From JAVBNJ01 sp031551625 (GTDB lineage Bacteria > Bacteroidota > Bacteroidia > Bacteroidales > UBA932): a stretch of DNA of 8,588 bases. Positions 1 to 6,292 of this stretch are shown in pieces; within the stretch, counting starts at the first letter, position 1, and every line of letters starts with the position of its first letter. The notes under the pieces are model-generated. The model saw only the letters and a list, made by a program, of their open reading frames with translations. It ran no database searches and had not been told where the DNA came from. The translations under genes were made by a program, and so were the position numbers. The stretch covers positions 1 to 8,588 of the forward strand of contig JAVBNJ010000139.1 in NCBI GenBank assembly GCA_031551625.1. Reading direction: 5' to 3'.

Positions 1-802
1 CTTTGATGCCTGTTTGCTTGGTGGCTTTTATTAAATTGGTAAGCAGAATTTCAATAATCGTATATTGCAGCGAAGCGCACAAGTCGGCCTTATTTTGCTC
101 GATAAAATCAGGGTTTTCGGCCAGTTGTTCCTGCACAAAATAAAGGAACGACGTTTTCAGCCCGCTGAAACTGTAGTCGAGACCGGGTACTTGTGGCCGT
201 GCAAACTTAAACGCTTGCGGATTGCCTTCTTTCGCCAGCTTGTCGATCACCGGGCCGCCGGGGTAGGGTAGCCCCATTACTTTAGCGCATTTGTCGAATG
301 CTTCGCCTGCCGCATCGTCAATGGTTTGGCCGATAATTTCGAATTCCTCAAAATTCTTGACCACCACAATTTGCGAATGCCCGCCCGATACCAGCAGGCA
401 AAGGAACGGGAACGCCGGATGCGGCAATTGTTTCTCGGGTACACCTATAAAGTGTGAAAGTATATGTCCTTGCAAGTGGTTTACTTCTACTAATGGCGCG
501 CCCGTGGCCAGCGACAACCCTTTGGCAAACGACGTGCCTACGAGCAGGGAGCCCATCAGTCCCGGCCCGCGTGTAAACGCAATAGCATCAATACCAGATG
601 GTTCAATACCCGCCACTGTCAAGGCTTGGTGCACCACCGGAATAATGTTTTGCTGGTGCGCCCGCGAAGCCAGCTCGGGAATTACACCGCCATATTTTTG
701 GTGTACTTCCTGGTTGGCCAATATGTTGGAAAGCAATACACCATTGCGGATGACTGCTGCCGACGTATCGTCGCAAGAACTTTCTATGCCAAGGATGGTC
801 AT
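1..802 (-). CDS. tsaD: tRNA N6-adenosine threonylcarbamoyltransferase TsaD (C-terminus cut by window edge)
   Basis: TsaD transfers the threonylcarbamoyl group from TC-AMP to A37 of ANN-decoding tRNAs (t6A), together with TsaB and TsaE in the cytoplasm. Reading the minus strand from the ATG at 802-800 gives MTILGIESSCDDTSAAV, the family's N-terminal signature (ASKHA-fold ATPase). The metal-binding HLQGH motif follows with His109 and His113, equivalent to the HxxxH pair of the Escherichia coli enzyme. SGGHS comes next with His142, and further on there is a DDAAGEAFDK segment and a GLDYSFSGLKT segment. 267 codons are visible of about 340 usual for the family, so roughly the last 70 residues lie left of base 1. 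There is no frameshift or stop in the visible part. The gene diverges from ridA and has its own candidate promoter in the 91-base gap. No clear ribosome binding site precedes the start, as is common in Bacteroidota. The assignment is near certain. Confidence 0.97.
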   Translation of the reverse strand, partial: MTILGIESSCDDTSAAVIRNGVLLSNILANQEVHQKYGGVIPELASRAHQQNIIPVVHQALTVAGIEPSGIDAIAFTRGPGLMGSLLVGTSFAKGLSLATGAPLVEVNHLQGHILSHFIGVPEKQLPHPAFPFLCLLVSGGHSQIVVVKNFEEFEIIGQTIDDAAGEAFDKCAKVMGLPYPGGPVIDKLAKEGNPQAFKFARPQVPGLDYSFSGLKTSFLYFVQEQLAENPDFIEQNKADLCASLQYTIIEILLTNLIKATKQTGIK

Positions 803-826
803 TTGCTTACAGTGAAAAATTGACTG

Positions 827-860
827 CAAAAATACAACTATTTTTTGTAACTTTGCCAAA
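827..860 (-). promoter_or_regulatory. Candidate Bacteroidota promoter for tsaD
   Basis: On the minus strand, 834-827 reads TATTTTTG, a match to the TAnnTTTG -7 box. 860-857 reads TTTG, a match to the -33 element, with 22 bases between them (the usual spacing is about 19-21). The box lies 24 bases upstream of the tsaD ATG. The match is by eye and the spacing is slightly long, so this is a candidate only. Confidence 0.45.
848..855 (+). promoter_or_regulatory. Candidate -7 box for ridA
   Basis: TAACTTTG matches the Bacteroidota TAnnTTTG -7 consensus and lies 38 bases before the ridA ATG, leaving room for a leader of roughly 30 bases. I see no good TTTG -33 element at normal spacing; the nearest is ATTG at 819-822, 25 bases upstream. 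The box lies between the -7 and -33 elements proposed for the divergent tsaD promoter, so the two promoters would overlap. Confidence 0.4.
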
Positions 861-893
861 ATGATAAATCAATTAACAAGATAAATTTAATAC

Positions 894-1271
894 ATGAAAA
901 AAATTATCAATTCCCCCAAAGCACCGAAAGCAGTAGGACCTTACAGCCAAGCAGTAGAAACAAACGGTACCATGTATATCTCCGGCCAGTTGCCTATTGA
1001 CGTGGCTACCGGAAAATTTGTGGAAGGCGGCGCTGCCGAGCAAGCTACTCAATGCCTCAAAAATATTGGCTATATCTTGGAAGAAGCCGGTTATTCATAC
1101 GCGAATGTTGTCAAATCAACGGTGTTGTTGGCTAACATGGACGATTTCGGCGCCATGAATGAAGTGTATGCCAAATTCTACAACGAACCGTTCCCTGCTC
1201 GCGTGGCCTATCAGGTAGCTAAATTGCCGATGGGCGCTTTAGTTGAAATTGAAACGATAGCTGTAAAATAA
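894..1271 (+). CDS. ridA: RidA family 2-iminobutanoate/2-iminopropanoate deaminase
   Basis: The 125-residue product has the standard length for the YjgF/YER057c/UK114 family. These cytoplasmic trimers hydrolyse reactive enamine/imine intermediates, such as 2-aminoacrylate released by PLP-dependent dehydratases, and so protect PLP enzymes. Visible signatures are GPYSQA with Tyr17, YISGQLPID near 28-36, and the C-terminal FPARVAYQVAKLPMGALVEI block. Arg103 is the expected carboxylate-binding arginine (Arg105 in the 128-residue E. coli protein), and Glu118 corresponds to the conserved active-site glutamate. This combination indicates a true RidA-type deaminase and not one of the divergent Rid subfamilies that lack the arginine. 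The start at 894 follows an A-rich leader and gives the usual family N-terminus. ftcD follows 97 bases downstream on the same strand, so co-transcription is possible, although the gap carries repeats and a potential hairpin. Confidence 0.96.
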   Translation: MKKIINSPKAPKAVGPYSQAVETNGTMYISGQLPIDVATGKFVEGGAAEQATQCLKNIGYILEEAGYSYANVVKSTVLLANMDDFGAMNEVYAKFYNEPFPARVAYQVAKLPMGALVEIETIAVK

Positions 1272-1281
1272 ACGGGCATCA

Positions 1282-1364
1282 GGTTATTTGCTTAGTTGTT
1301 GATTTGAATTTATCATCAACAATTTATTATCAAATAACCAAATCAACACATAACCAAATCAACA
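1282..1364. repeat. Intergenic repeat and hairpin block between ridA and ftcD
   Basis: A 15-bp direct repeat, ATAACCAAATCAACA, occurs at 1334-1348 and 1350-1364 with one base between copies. GGTTATTTG at 1282-1290 is the exact inverted copy of CAAATAACC at 1331-1339. GTTGATTTG at 1298-1306 is the inverted copy of CAAATCAAC, which occurs at 1339-1347 and 1355-1363. TTGTTGAT at 1296-1303 and ATCAACAA at 1315-1322 can form an 8-bp stem with an 11-base loop. No T-run follows the stem, so it does not look like a classical terminator. The last repeat copy ends 4 bases before the ftcD ATG, so pairing could affect ftcD translation or transcript processing. That role is inference. Confidence 0.6.
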
Positions 1365-1368
1365 AAAA

Positions 1369-3057
1369 ATGAAAAGATTGATAGAATGCGTGCCCAATTT
1401 CAGCGAAGGCCGCAATATGCAGGTGATTAAACAAATTACCGATGTAATCGAAGAAGTTGAAGGTGTTCGCTTGCTTGATGTAGACCCGGGCAAAGCAACC
1501 AACCGCACAGTAGTGACTTTTGTCGGTGAACCTGAGGCAGTGATCGAAGCGGCGTTCCGTGCCGCCCGTAAAGCCACCGAAGTAATTGATATGACGAAGC
1601 ACCACGGCGAGCATCCGCGCTTCGGCGCCATGGATGTGTGTCCGCTCATTCCCATTGCAGGCGTTACGATGGAAGAGTGTGCCGGTTATGCCCGCAAGTT
1701 AGCCAAGCGCATTGGCGAAGAATTGCAGTATCCTATCTATTGTTACGAATTTGCCGCGCTTGAAGAAAAACGCCGCAACCTGGCTGTTTGTCGCTCCGGT
1801 GAATACGAAGGGCTGAAAGATAAATTGGCAAAACCCGAATGGAAACCCGACTTCGGTCCGGCTACTTTTGTGCCGCGCGTGGGCGCTACGGCAGTGGGGG
1901 CGCGTAACTTCCTGATTGCCTATAACGTAAATCTCAATACCACTTCGACCCGCCGCGCCAATGCTATTGCATTCGACGTGCGCGAAAAAGGCCGTCCTGT
2001 GCGCGAAGGAAATCCGTTTGTAGGGAAGAAAAAATTAGATGCCAACGGCAACGAAGTATGGCAACCGGGTTTGCTCAAAGCCGTAAAAGGCATTGGTTGG
2101 TTTATCGAAGAATACGGTGTGGCACAAGTGTCGATGAACTTGACCGATACTACGATTACCCCGCTGCATGTGGCTTTCGATGCCACGTGCGAACGTGCGC
2201 AGGCACGCGGCATACGTGTCACTGGTTCGGAGCTTGTTGGATTGGTACCGTTGCAGGCGTTGACCGATGCCGGAAAGTATTTTCTTACTAAGCAACAACG
2301 CTCGTTGGGTGTGCCCGATTCGGAATTGATTAAAATTGCCGTGCGCACTATGGGCCTGGATGAATTGGCCCCTTTCGATCCGAAGAAAAAAATTATTGAA
2401 TACTTGTTGGAAGACAATAAAGCTAAGAAATTAGTGGATATGACCGTGACCGGCTTTGCCGAAGAAACGCTGAGCGAAAGCCCGGCTCCCGGCGGCGGTT
2501 CTATCTCGGCCTACATGGGTGCTATGGGTGCGGCATTGGGTGGCATGGTGGCCAACCTGTCGTCGCACAAGCCCGGTTGGGACGAGCGTTGGAACGAGTT
2601 TTCCGTTTGGGCTGAGAAAGCCAAGAACCTGATGAATCAATTGCTGTTCTTGGTGGACGAAGATACCCGCTCGTTCAATAAAATTATGGATGCTTTCGGC
2701 TTGCCCAAAGGCAACGATGCTGAGAAAGCAGCGCGTAAGCAAGCCATTCAAGATGCTACGAAATACGCCATTGAAATTCCGTTCCGTGTGATGAACGTAT
2801 GTTACGAAACTATGCATATTGCCAAAGCTATGGCCGAAACCGGTAACCCCAATTCGGTGAGCGATGCAGGCGTGGGCGCATTGGCGGCTCGTGCCGGTGT
2901 GCGCGGCGCCTACCTCAATGTAAAAATCAATGCAGCCGGATTGGACGACAAAGCGTTTGTAGAGAAAATATTGAAAGACGGCGAAACTATTGCTACCAAA
3001 GCCGAACAACTGGAAAAAGAAATTATGGCCGAAGTGGAAAAGAAAATAGCCGGATAA
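1369..3057 (+). CDS. ftcD: Bifunctional glutamate formimidoyltransferase / formimidoyltetrahydrofolate cyclodeaminase
   Basis: FtcD takes the formimino group from N-formimino-L-glutamate, a product of histidine breakdown, onto tetrahydrofolate, then deaminates it to 5,10-methenyl-THF and ammonia. The 562-residue product has both parts. The N-terminal transferase domains span about residues 2-325, opening with CVPNFSEGRN; GEHPRFGAMD contains His82, the same number as the catalytic histidine described for the pig enzyme. The C-terminal helical cyclodeaminase domain spans about 345-560 and includes the glycine-rich SPAPGGGS at 371-378 followed by AYMGAMGAALGGMVANLSS. The length is close to the mammalian bifunctional enzyme (about 540), so this is the fused form rather than separate FtcD and FchA proteins. 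No hutH, hutU or hutI is in the window. The small gene at 3071 begins 13 bases after the stop and could lie on the same transcript. Confidence 0.96.
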   Translation: MKRLIECVPNFSEGRNMQVIKQITDVIEEVEGVRLLDVDPGKATNRTVVTFVGEPEAVIEAAFRAARKATEVIDMTKHHGEHPRFGAMDVCPLIPIAGVTMEECAGYARKLAKRIGEELQYPIYCYEFAALEEKRRNLAVCRSGEYEGLKDKLAKPEWKPDFGPATFVPRVGATAVGARNFLIAYNVNLNTTSTRRANAIAFDVREKGRPVREGNPFVGKKKLDANGNEVWQPGLLKAVKGIGWFIEEYGVAQVSMNLTDTTITPLHVAFDATCERAQARGIRVTGSELVGLVPLQALTDAGKYFLTKQQRSLGVPDSELIKIAVRTMGLDELAPFDPKKKIIEYLLEDNKAKKLVDMTVTGFAEETLSESPAPGGGSISAYMGAMGAALGGMVANLSSHKPGWDERWNEFSVWAEKAKNLMNQLLFLVDEDTRSFNKIMDAFGLPKGNDAEKAARKQAIQDATKYAIEIPFRVMNVCYETMHIAKAMAETGNPNSVSDAGVGALAARAGVRGAYLNVKINAAGLDDKAFVEKILKDGETIATKAEQLEKEIMAEVEKKIAG

Positions 3058-3070
3058 ATTTTACCAACTT

Positions 3071-3262
3071 ATGGAAGAAATATGTATAACAGCACAAGAG
3101 TTGGAATATCTTACCGATATTCCAACTATGGCTTGTGAACCGCAAGCTCCGTATGGATCACAAATGAGTTTTGAGGAAGCTGTAAAAGCATGCAATGGTA
3201 TTACTCTTGAGCAATTTAGTAATATGTGGGAAGAATCCATAAAAAGATTAATTCCCGCATGA
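3071..3262 (+). CDS. Small protein, possible antitoxin of a RelE/ParE-type pair
   Basis: I do not recognise this 63-residue protein. It is acidic in its N-terminal half and has a likely helical C-terminal part (FEEAVKACNGITLEQFSNMW, then EESIKRL). No signal peptide, membrane segment or clear ribbon-helix-helix or helix-turn-helix DNA-binding motif is visible. Its TGA stop at 3260-3262 overlaps the ATG at 3259-3261 of the next gene (ATGA), the arrangement typical of translationally coupled antitoxin-toxin pairs. The antitoxin role is inferred from position, size and the fold suggested for its partner. The DNA of both small genes is visibly more AT-rich than ftcD and holA on either side, consistent with acquisition as a cassette. 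The gene starts 13 bases after the ftcD stop, and no independent promoter is evident in that gap. Confidence 0.55.
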   Translation: MEEICITAQELEYLTDIPTMACEPQAPYGSQMSFEEAVKACNGITLEQFSNMWEESIKRLIPA

Positions 3263-3582
3263 TAATTATAAGTGATACTGTTTATGACGTCATTGATAAG
3301 TATACAACCTACTTAGTCAACGAAGGGTTGACAACTCAAGCACGAGCTTTGGAGAAAAAGAATAAAATTGTCCAAGCTATTAATTCCAGTCTTGGAGGAA
3401 TTCATACTCACAGGCCGTCTCCCTACAAGGAATTGGGAAAAGAAACGAGTTGCCTGTTATATGTATATAAAGATGCTAAAAGCAAAACACAATGGGGCTT
3501 TGCATACAAGCAATTTGATGAAAATAATGTGATTGTTTATCACATGCGCAACCTTAAATTGGTTACAGATAGCGCACAATAA
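3259..3582 (+). CDS. Putative RelE/ParE-superfamily toxin-like protein
   Basis: The product is 107 residues from the ATG at 3259, starting MIIISDTVYDVIDKY. An open frame extends upstream to 3226, but the 3259 start is preferred because it overlaps the upstream stop as ATGA. The order of elements resembles the ParE/RelE mRNA-interferase or gyrase-poison fold: helix 1 about 5-20, helix 2 about 25-45, a HRPSPYKELGKE loop, then beta strands ending in WGFAYKQFDENNVIVYHMRN, which resembles the ParE pattern of a strand, an acidic turn and VIVxHxRxG. The match is by eye and weak, and the usual YRI(I/V)Y arginine-tyrosine strand is not obvious, so activity cannot be assumed. The protein could also be a non-toxic relative or a hypothetical of another fold. 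Codon use is AT-rich compared with holA downstream. Confidence 0.5.
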   Translation: MIIISDTVYDVIDKYTTYLVNEGLTTQARALEKKNKIVQAINSSLGGIHTHRPSPYKELGKETSCLLYVYKDAKSKTQWGFAYKQFDENNVIVYHMRNLKLVTDSAQ

Positions 3583-3583
3583 A

Positions 3584-3604
3584 CAGTAGGCAGTAAACAG
3601 TTGA
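3584..3604. repeat. Three tandem heptads, CAGTARR type
   Basis: CAGTAGG, CAGTAAA and CAGTTGA stand head to tail at 3584-3590, 3591-3597 and 3598-3604, starting two bases after the stop of the putative toxin gene. The rest of the gap to holA (3605-3677) contains only an imperfect pairing, TTGCTT at 3618-3623 with AAGCAA at 3644-3649. I see no convincing holA promoter or terminator in it. Confidence 0.5.
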
Positions 3605-3677
3605 CAAGTGTACAAGATTGCTTCGCATCATTGTTGAGGAACAAAGCAACTGCATCAACACTGCAAACTAAAAACAA

Positions 3678-4727
3678 ATGGCAAAGGTTAGGTCAAAAGA
3701 TACGGCGGCGAACTACGAGCGGATACTCGGCGACTTGAAGAAAAAAATCTACAAGCCGGTGTATTTGTTGATGGGCGAGGAAGGGTACTACATCGACCAG
3801 ATCAGCAACTACATTGCACAAAATGTGCTGAGCGAAGCCGAACGCAGTTTCAATCAATTGGTGCTGTATGGTAAGGATATTACCGTGCCGCAGTTGATTG
3901 ACACGGCGCGCCGTTTCCCGATGATGGCCAACCAACAGGTGGTAATTGTGCGCGAAGCGCAGAACCTGAAGAATATCGAAATGCTGGAGTCGTATGTGAA
4001 ACAGGCACCTGCTTCAACGATTTTAGTTTTGTGCTATAAAGGAAAAACCGTCGATAAGCGAAAAGCATTTTACAAGTTAGCCGAGAAAAACGGCGAAGTG
4101 CTGGAAACCGCGTTACTCTACGATAACGAGATTGCCGCATGGGTTACCGATTACCTGAAAAAGAAAGGCTGCACGATTGACCCCAAGGCGGGCGTTATTT
4201 TAGCAGAGTTTTTGGGTTCCGATTTAAGTAAAATCACCAATGAACTTGATAAGCTATTTACGTTACTGCCAGAGGGAAGTAAGCATATTACCGCCGAACA
4301 TATCGAAAAAAATATCGGGATCAGTAAAGATTATAATACGTTTGAACTGAATAGCGCTATTACGAAACGCGATGTGCTGAGGGCTAATCGCATTATACAA
4401 CATTTTGCGCACAACCCCGGCGAGTACCCAATGGTGATGACGGTAAGTATGTTATTTATGGAATTTTCGCGTATATTGAAATTTCATTTTTTAAAACGCA
4501 AAAGCAAGGGTGGATATGTGGCGCCCGGCGAAATAGCAGCCGAGTTGGGCGTTAATCCTTTTTTTGTGAAAGACTACGAAGCGGCAGCGGCCAATTACCC
4601 GCTCGGCAAAGCAATGCAAGTGGTGTCGCTCCTGCGCGAGTACGACATGCGTAGCAAAGGTTTTGGCAACGGCGCTGCCGACCACGGAGAACTGTTGCGG
4701 GAGTTGATATTTAAGATTATGCACTAA
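3678..4727 (+). CDS. holA: DNA polymerase III subunit delta
   Basis: HolA is the delta subunit of the replicative clamp loader. It opens the beta sliding clamp so that the gamma/tau3-delta-delta' complex can load it on DNA. The 349-residue product matches the family's size (about 340). Family features are the N-terminal KPVYLLMGEEGYYID segment (about 26-40), the ARRFPMMANQQVVIVREAQ block (about 77-95) where delta contacts the clamp, the middle SDLSKITNELDKL segment before the lid-like domain, and a helical C-terminal domain with a VMTVSMLFMEFSRILKF helix. As expected for delta, it has no Walker A motif and is not an ATPase. The start at 3678 follows an AAAACAA leader and gives the normal N-terminus. 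dapH begins 30 bases downstream on the same strand, so the two may be co-transcribed; their functions are unrelated. Confidence 0.93.
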   Translation: MAKVRSKDTAANYERILGDLKKKIYKPVYLLMGEEGYYIDQISNYIAQNVLSEAERSFNQLVLYGKDITVPQLIDTARRFPMMANQQVVIVREAQNLKNIEMLESYVKQAPASTILVLCYKGKTVDKRKAFYKLAEKNGEVLETALLYDNEIAAWVTDYLKKKGCTIDPKAGVILAEFLGSDLSKITNELDKLFTLLPEGSKHITAEHIEKNIGISKDYNTFELNSAITKRDVLRANRIIQHFAHNPGEYPMVMTVSMLFMEFSRILKFHFLKRKSKGGYVAPGEIAAELGVNPFFVKDYEAAAANYPLGKAMQVVSLLREYDMRSKGFGNGAADHGELLRELIFKIMH

Positions 4728-4753
4728 ATTAGTTTATAGACTAAAAAATTAGT
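4723..4753. repeat. Doubled ACTAA/TTAGT near-palindromes between holA and dapH
   Basis: ACTAAATTAGT at 4723-4733, overlapping the holA stop, and ACTAAAAAATTAGT at 4740-4753, ending 4 bases before the dapH ATG, are two near-palindromes with the same half-sites. TTAGT at 4729-4733 can also pair with ACTAA at 4740-4744 across a 6-base loop. The element fills almost the whole intergenic gap. It is AT-only apart from the half-site C and G, so chance is possible. A protein-binding site or translational hairpin is only a suggestion. Confidence 0.4.
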
Positions 4754-4757
4754 TGGA

Positions 4758-5462
4758 ATGATAGAAACAGCCGAACAAATTATTGAATTTATACGGACGT
4801 CGAAGAAAAAAACGCCGGTAAAAGTATATGTGCAAGGAACGTTGCAACCCTTGAATTCAGCCGGATTGCAAGTGTTCACTGATGGTGCCGCGGCAACTAT
4901 TGTCGGCGATTACGCCGAAGTGAAACCTTACCTCGAAGCCCACAAGGATAAAATCGACTATTACCATATTGATGTGGCGGCGCGCAATTCGGCCATTCCA
5001 TTGACCGACCTCACGCAATACAATGCACGCATTGAGCCGGGCGCTATTATCCGCGACCATGTAACCATTGGCGACAACGCCGTGGTGATGATGGGCGCGG
5101 TAATCAACATTGGTGCGCGCATTGGCGCCGGTACAATGATTGATATGAACGTGGTGCTTGGCGGCCGTGCCGAAGTGGGTGCCAACTGTCACATTGGGGC
5201 AGGCGCTGTGGTAGCCGGGGTTATTGAACCGCCCAGCAGTCGCCCGACGGTGATTGAAGACGATGTAGTAATGGGTGCCAATGCCGTCGTTTTGGAAGGC
5301 GTGCGCGTGGGCAAAGGCGCGGTGGTAGCCGCCGGAGCGGTTGTTACCGAAGACGTGCAGCCCAATGCCGTGGTAGCAGGTATTCCTGCGCGTGTAGTAA
5401 AAATGAAAGACGATAAAACATCGGCCAAAACGCAGATTGTAGACGCATTGCGGCAGATTTAG
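4758..5462 (+). CDS. dapH: 2,3,4,5-tetrahydropyridine-2,6-dicarboxylate N-acetyltransferase
   Basis: DapH acetylates tetrahydrodipicolinate with acetyl-CoA, the entry step of the acetylase branch of meso-diaminopimelate/lysine synthesis. The 234-residue product has an N-terminal DapH_N domain (about 1-88) and a left-handed beta-helix of hexapeptide repeats (about 92-215). Motifs diagnostic of DapH rather than the succinylase DapD are IEPGAIIRDHVTIGDNAVV (92-110), MIDMNVVLGGRAEVGANCHI (127-146), and GAGAVVAGVIEPPSSRPTV (147-165). The length equals the Bacillus enzyme (about 236). The coding sequence is intact, but its stop lies on an IS boundary: T5460 and A5461 are host bases belonging to the target duplication and G5462 is the first base of the IS, making TAG. 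Before insertion the stop would have been TAA. The partner aminotransferase and N-acetyl-DAP deacetylase are not in the window. Confidence 0.95.
   Translation: MIETAEQIIEFIRTSKKKTPVKVYVQGTLQPLNSAGLQVFTDGAAATIVGDYAEVKPYLEAHKDKIDYYHIDVAARNSAIPLTDLTQYNARIEPGAIIRDHVTIGDNAVVMMGAVINIGARIGAGTMIDMNVVLGGRAEVGANCHIGAGAVVAGVIEPPSSRPTVIEDDVVMGANAVVLEGVRVGKGAVVAAGAVVTEDVQPNAVVAGIPARVVKMKDDKTSAKTQIVDALRQI
5459..5461. repeat. Left copy of 3-bp target-site duplication (TTA)
   Basis: TTA stands directly before the left inverted repeat and again directly after the right one (6315-6317). Removing the IS and one copy joins ATT-TAA-TAATTTG, restoring a TAA stop for dapH. TNA targets are typical of the IS1031 subgroup. 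Confidence 0.85.
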
Positions 5463-5483
5463 AGCCTGTTTAAATTTTCTTCA
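5462..5483 (+). repeat. Left terminal inverted repeat of the IS
   Basis: The repeat starts GAGCCTGTTTAA. Over 22 positions 19 match the reverse complement of 6293-6314, and the outer 12 are identical. The transposase stop codon (minus strand, 5472-5470) lies inside this repeat. Confidence 0.92.
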
Positions 5484-6225
5484 CCAATAATTTTATAGCC
5501 GATAGTTTGACCATTTCTTCCGCTGAATCAAAAGTCAACTCATAATTGCGACATAGCCTACGGTCATTATCCAACCAAGAGAAAGTCCTTTCTACTATCC
5601 AACGTTTATGGATGGGTCGGAAGCCCTGTCCTTTATATCCGCTTGTAACTACTTCTATGATATACCCAAAAGTTTTACGGACTATTCCGATGACTTCGCC
5701 ACGATAACCACTATCAGCCAATATTACTTTTACCGTTGAATTCAGTTCTTTCAAAACCCGCATCAACAAATACATGGCCTTACTATCATGGATATTGGCG
5801 ATTGTTACCATAACGGCGAGCAAAAATCCATTCTTATCCACCACTATATGGCGTTTAATCCCTTTCACTTTCTTATTGCCGTCAACTCCATTTAGAGAAC
5901 GATTATTGCCCCAACGAACGCTTTGGCTGTCTGCGATCCCTAAACTTGGCTGTTTATTTTGTTTCAGCTTTACGCGAACCGTTTCTCGTAACTTGCTTAG
6001 CAATAATTCAGATTCATTCAAATCACACCACTTGCGATAGTAATAATAAACCAATTGCCACTTGGGGAAATCATTTGGGAGCATCCGCCATTGACAACCC
6101 GTTTTTACGATAAAAAATAGCGCGTTCCATATCTCCCGTAAATTATATTTTCTCCGTCGCTCTTGGATATGTAATACTTTTTTTATAAATTGCCATTGTG
6201 TTTCCGTTAAATCCGTTTGATACAT
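5470..6225 (-). CDS. IS5-family DDE transposase
   Basis: The product is 251 residues and catalyses cut-and-paste or copy transposition of its own element through a DDE active site. The N-terminal part shows the family's helical region, LTETQWQFIKKVL then KTGCQWRMLPNDFPKWQLVY (41-60), before the RNase H-like catalytic core. Catalytic residues are visible: Asp99 in GIADSQSVR, Asp171 in ILADSGYRGE, and Glu212 in RWIVERTFSWLDNDRRL. The frame is unbroken from the ATG at 6225-6223 to TAA at 5472-5470, which lies within the left inverted repeat. About 90 bases of leader remain inside the right end. This is a single-ORF transposase, unlike IS427-type elements that often need a frameshift, and matches IS1031-like members. 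Confidence 0.95.
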   Translation of the reverse strand: MYQTDLTETQWQFIKKVLHIQERRRKYNLREIWNALFFIVKTGCQWRMLPNDFPKWQLVYYYYRKWCDLNESELLLSKLRETVRVKLKQNKQPSLGIADSQSVRWGNNRSLNGVDGNKKVKGIKRHIVVDKNGFLLAVMVTIANIHDSKAMYLLMRVLKELNSTVKVILADSGYRGEVIGIVRKTFGYIIEVVTSGYKGQGFRPIHKRWIVERTFSWLDNDRRLCRNYELTFDSAEEMVKLSAIKLLVKKI

Positions 6226-6292
6226 TCTTCATTTATGTTTGGTCACTTAAATAAAATAATTTTCTGCGGATACGGAAACATTTTTTTGTTTT

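Noticed and set aside
291..815. A 174-codon open frame on the plus strand
   Set aside because: It lies antisense to tsaD, whose minus-strand translation carries all family motifs; the plus-strand product has no recognisable feature.
1295..1323. Possible intrinsic terminator after ridA
   Set aside because: The 8-bp stem is AT-rich and has no T-run after it, so it is reported only as a repeat/hairpin.
2431..3009. A 192-codon open frame on the minus strand
   Set aside because: It is antisense to the cyclodeaminase half of ftcD and is explained by the codon bias of that gene.
3226..3258. An upstream start for the toxin-like protein
   Set aside because: It would overlap the 63-residue gene by 37 bases and adds 11 residues with no counterpart in the ParE/RelE fold; the ATGA overlap at 3259 is the more typical arrangement.
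4857..5428. Several minus-strand open frames across dapH
   Set aside because: Their Thr/Ala/Pro-rich or His-rich products mirror the hexapeptide-repeat codons of dapH; they have no start context or motif of their own.
5774..6040. An 88-codon plus-strand open frame inside the IS
   Set aside because: It is antisense to the transposase core; IS1031-like elements carry a single transposase gene and this product resembles nothing known to me.
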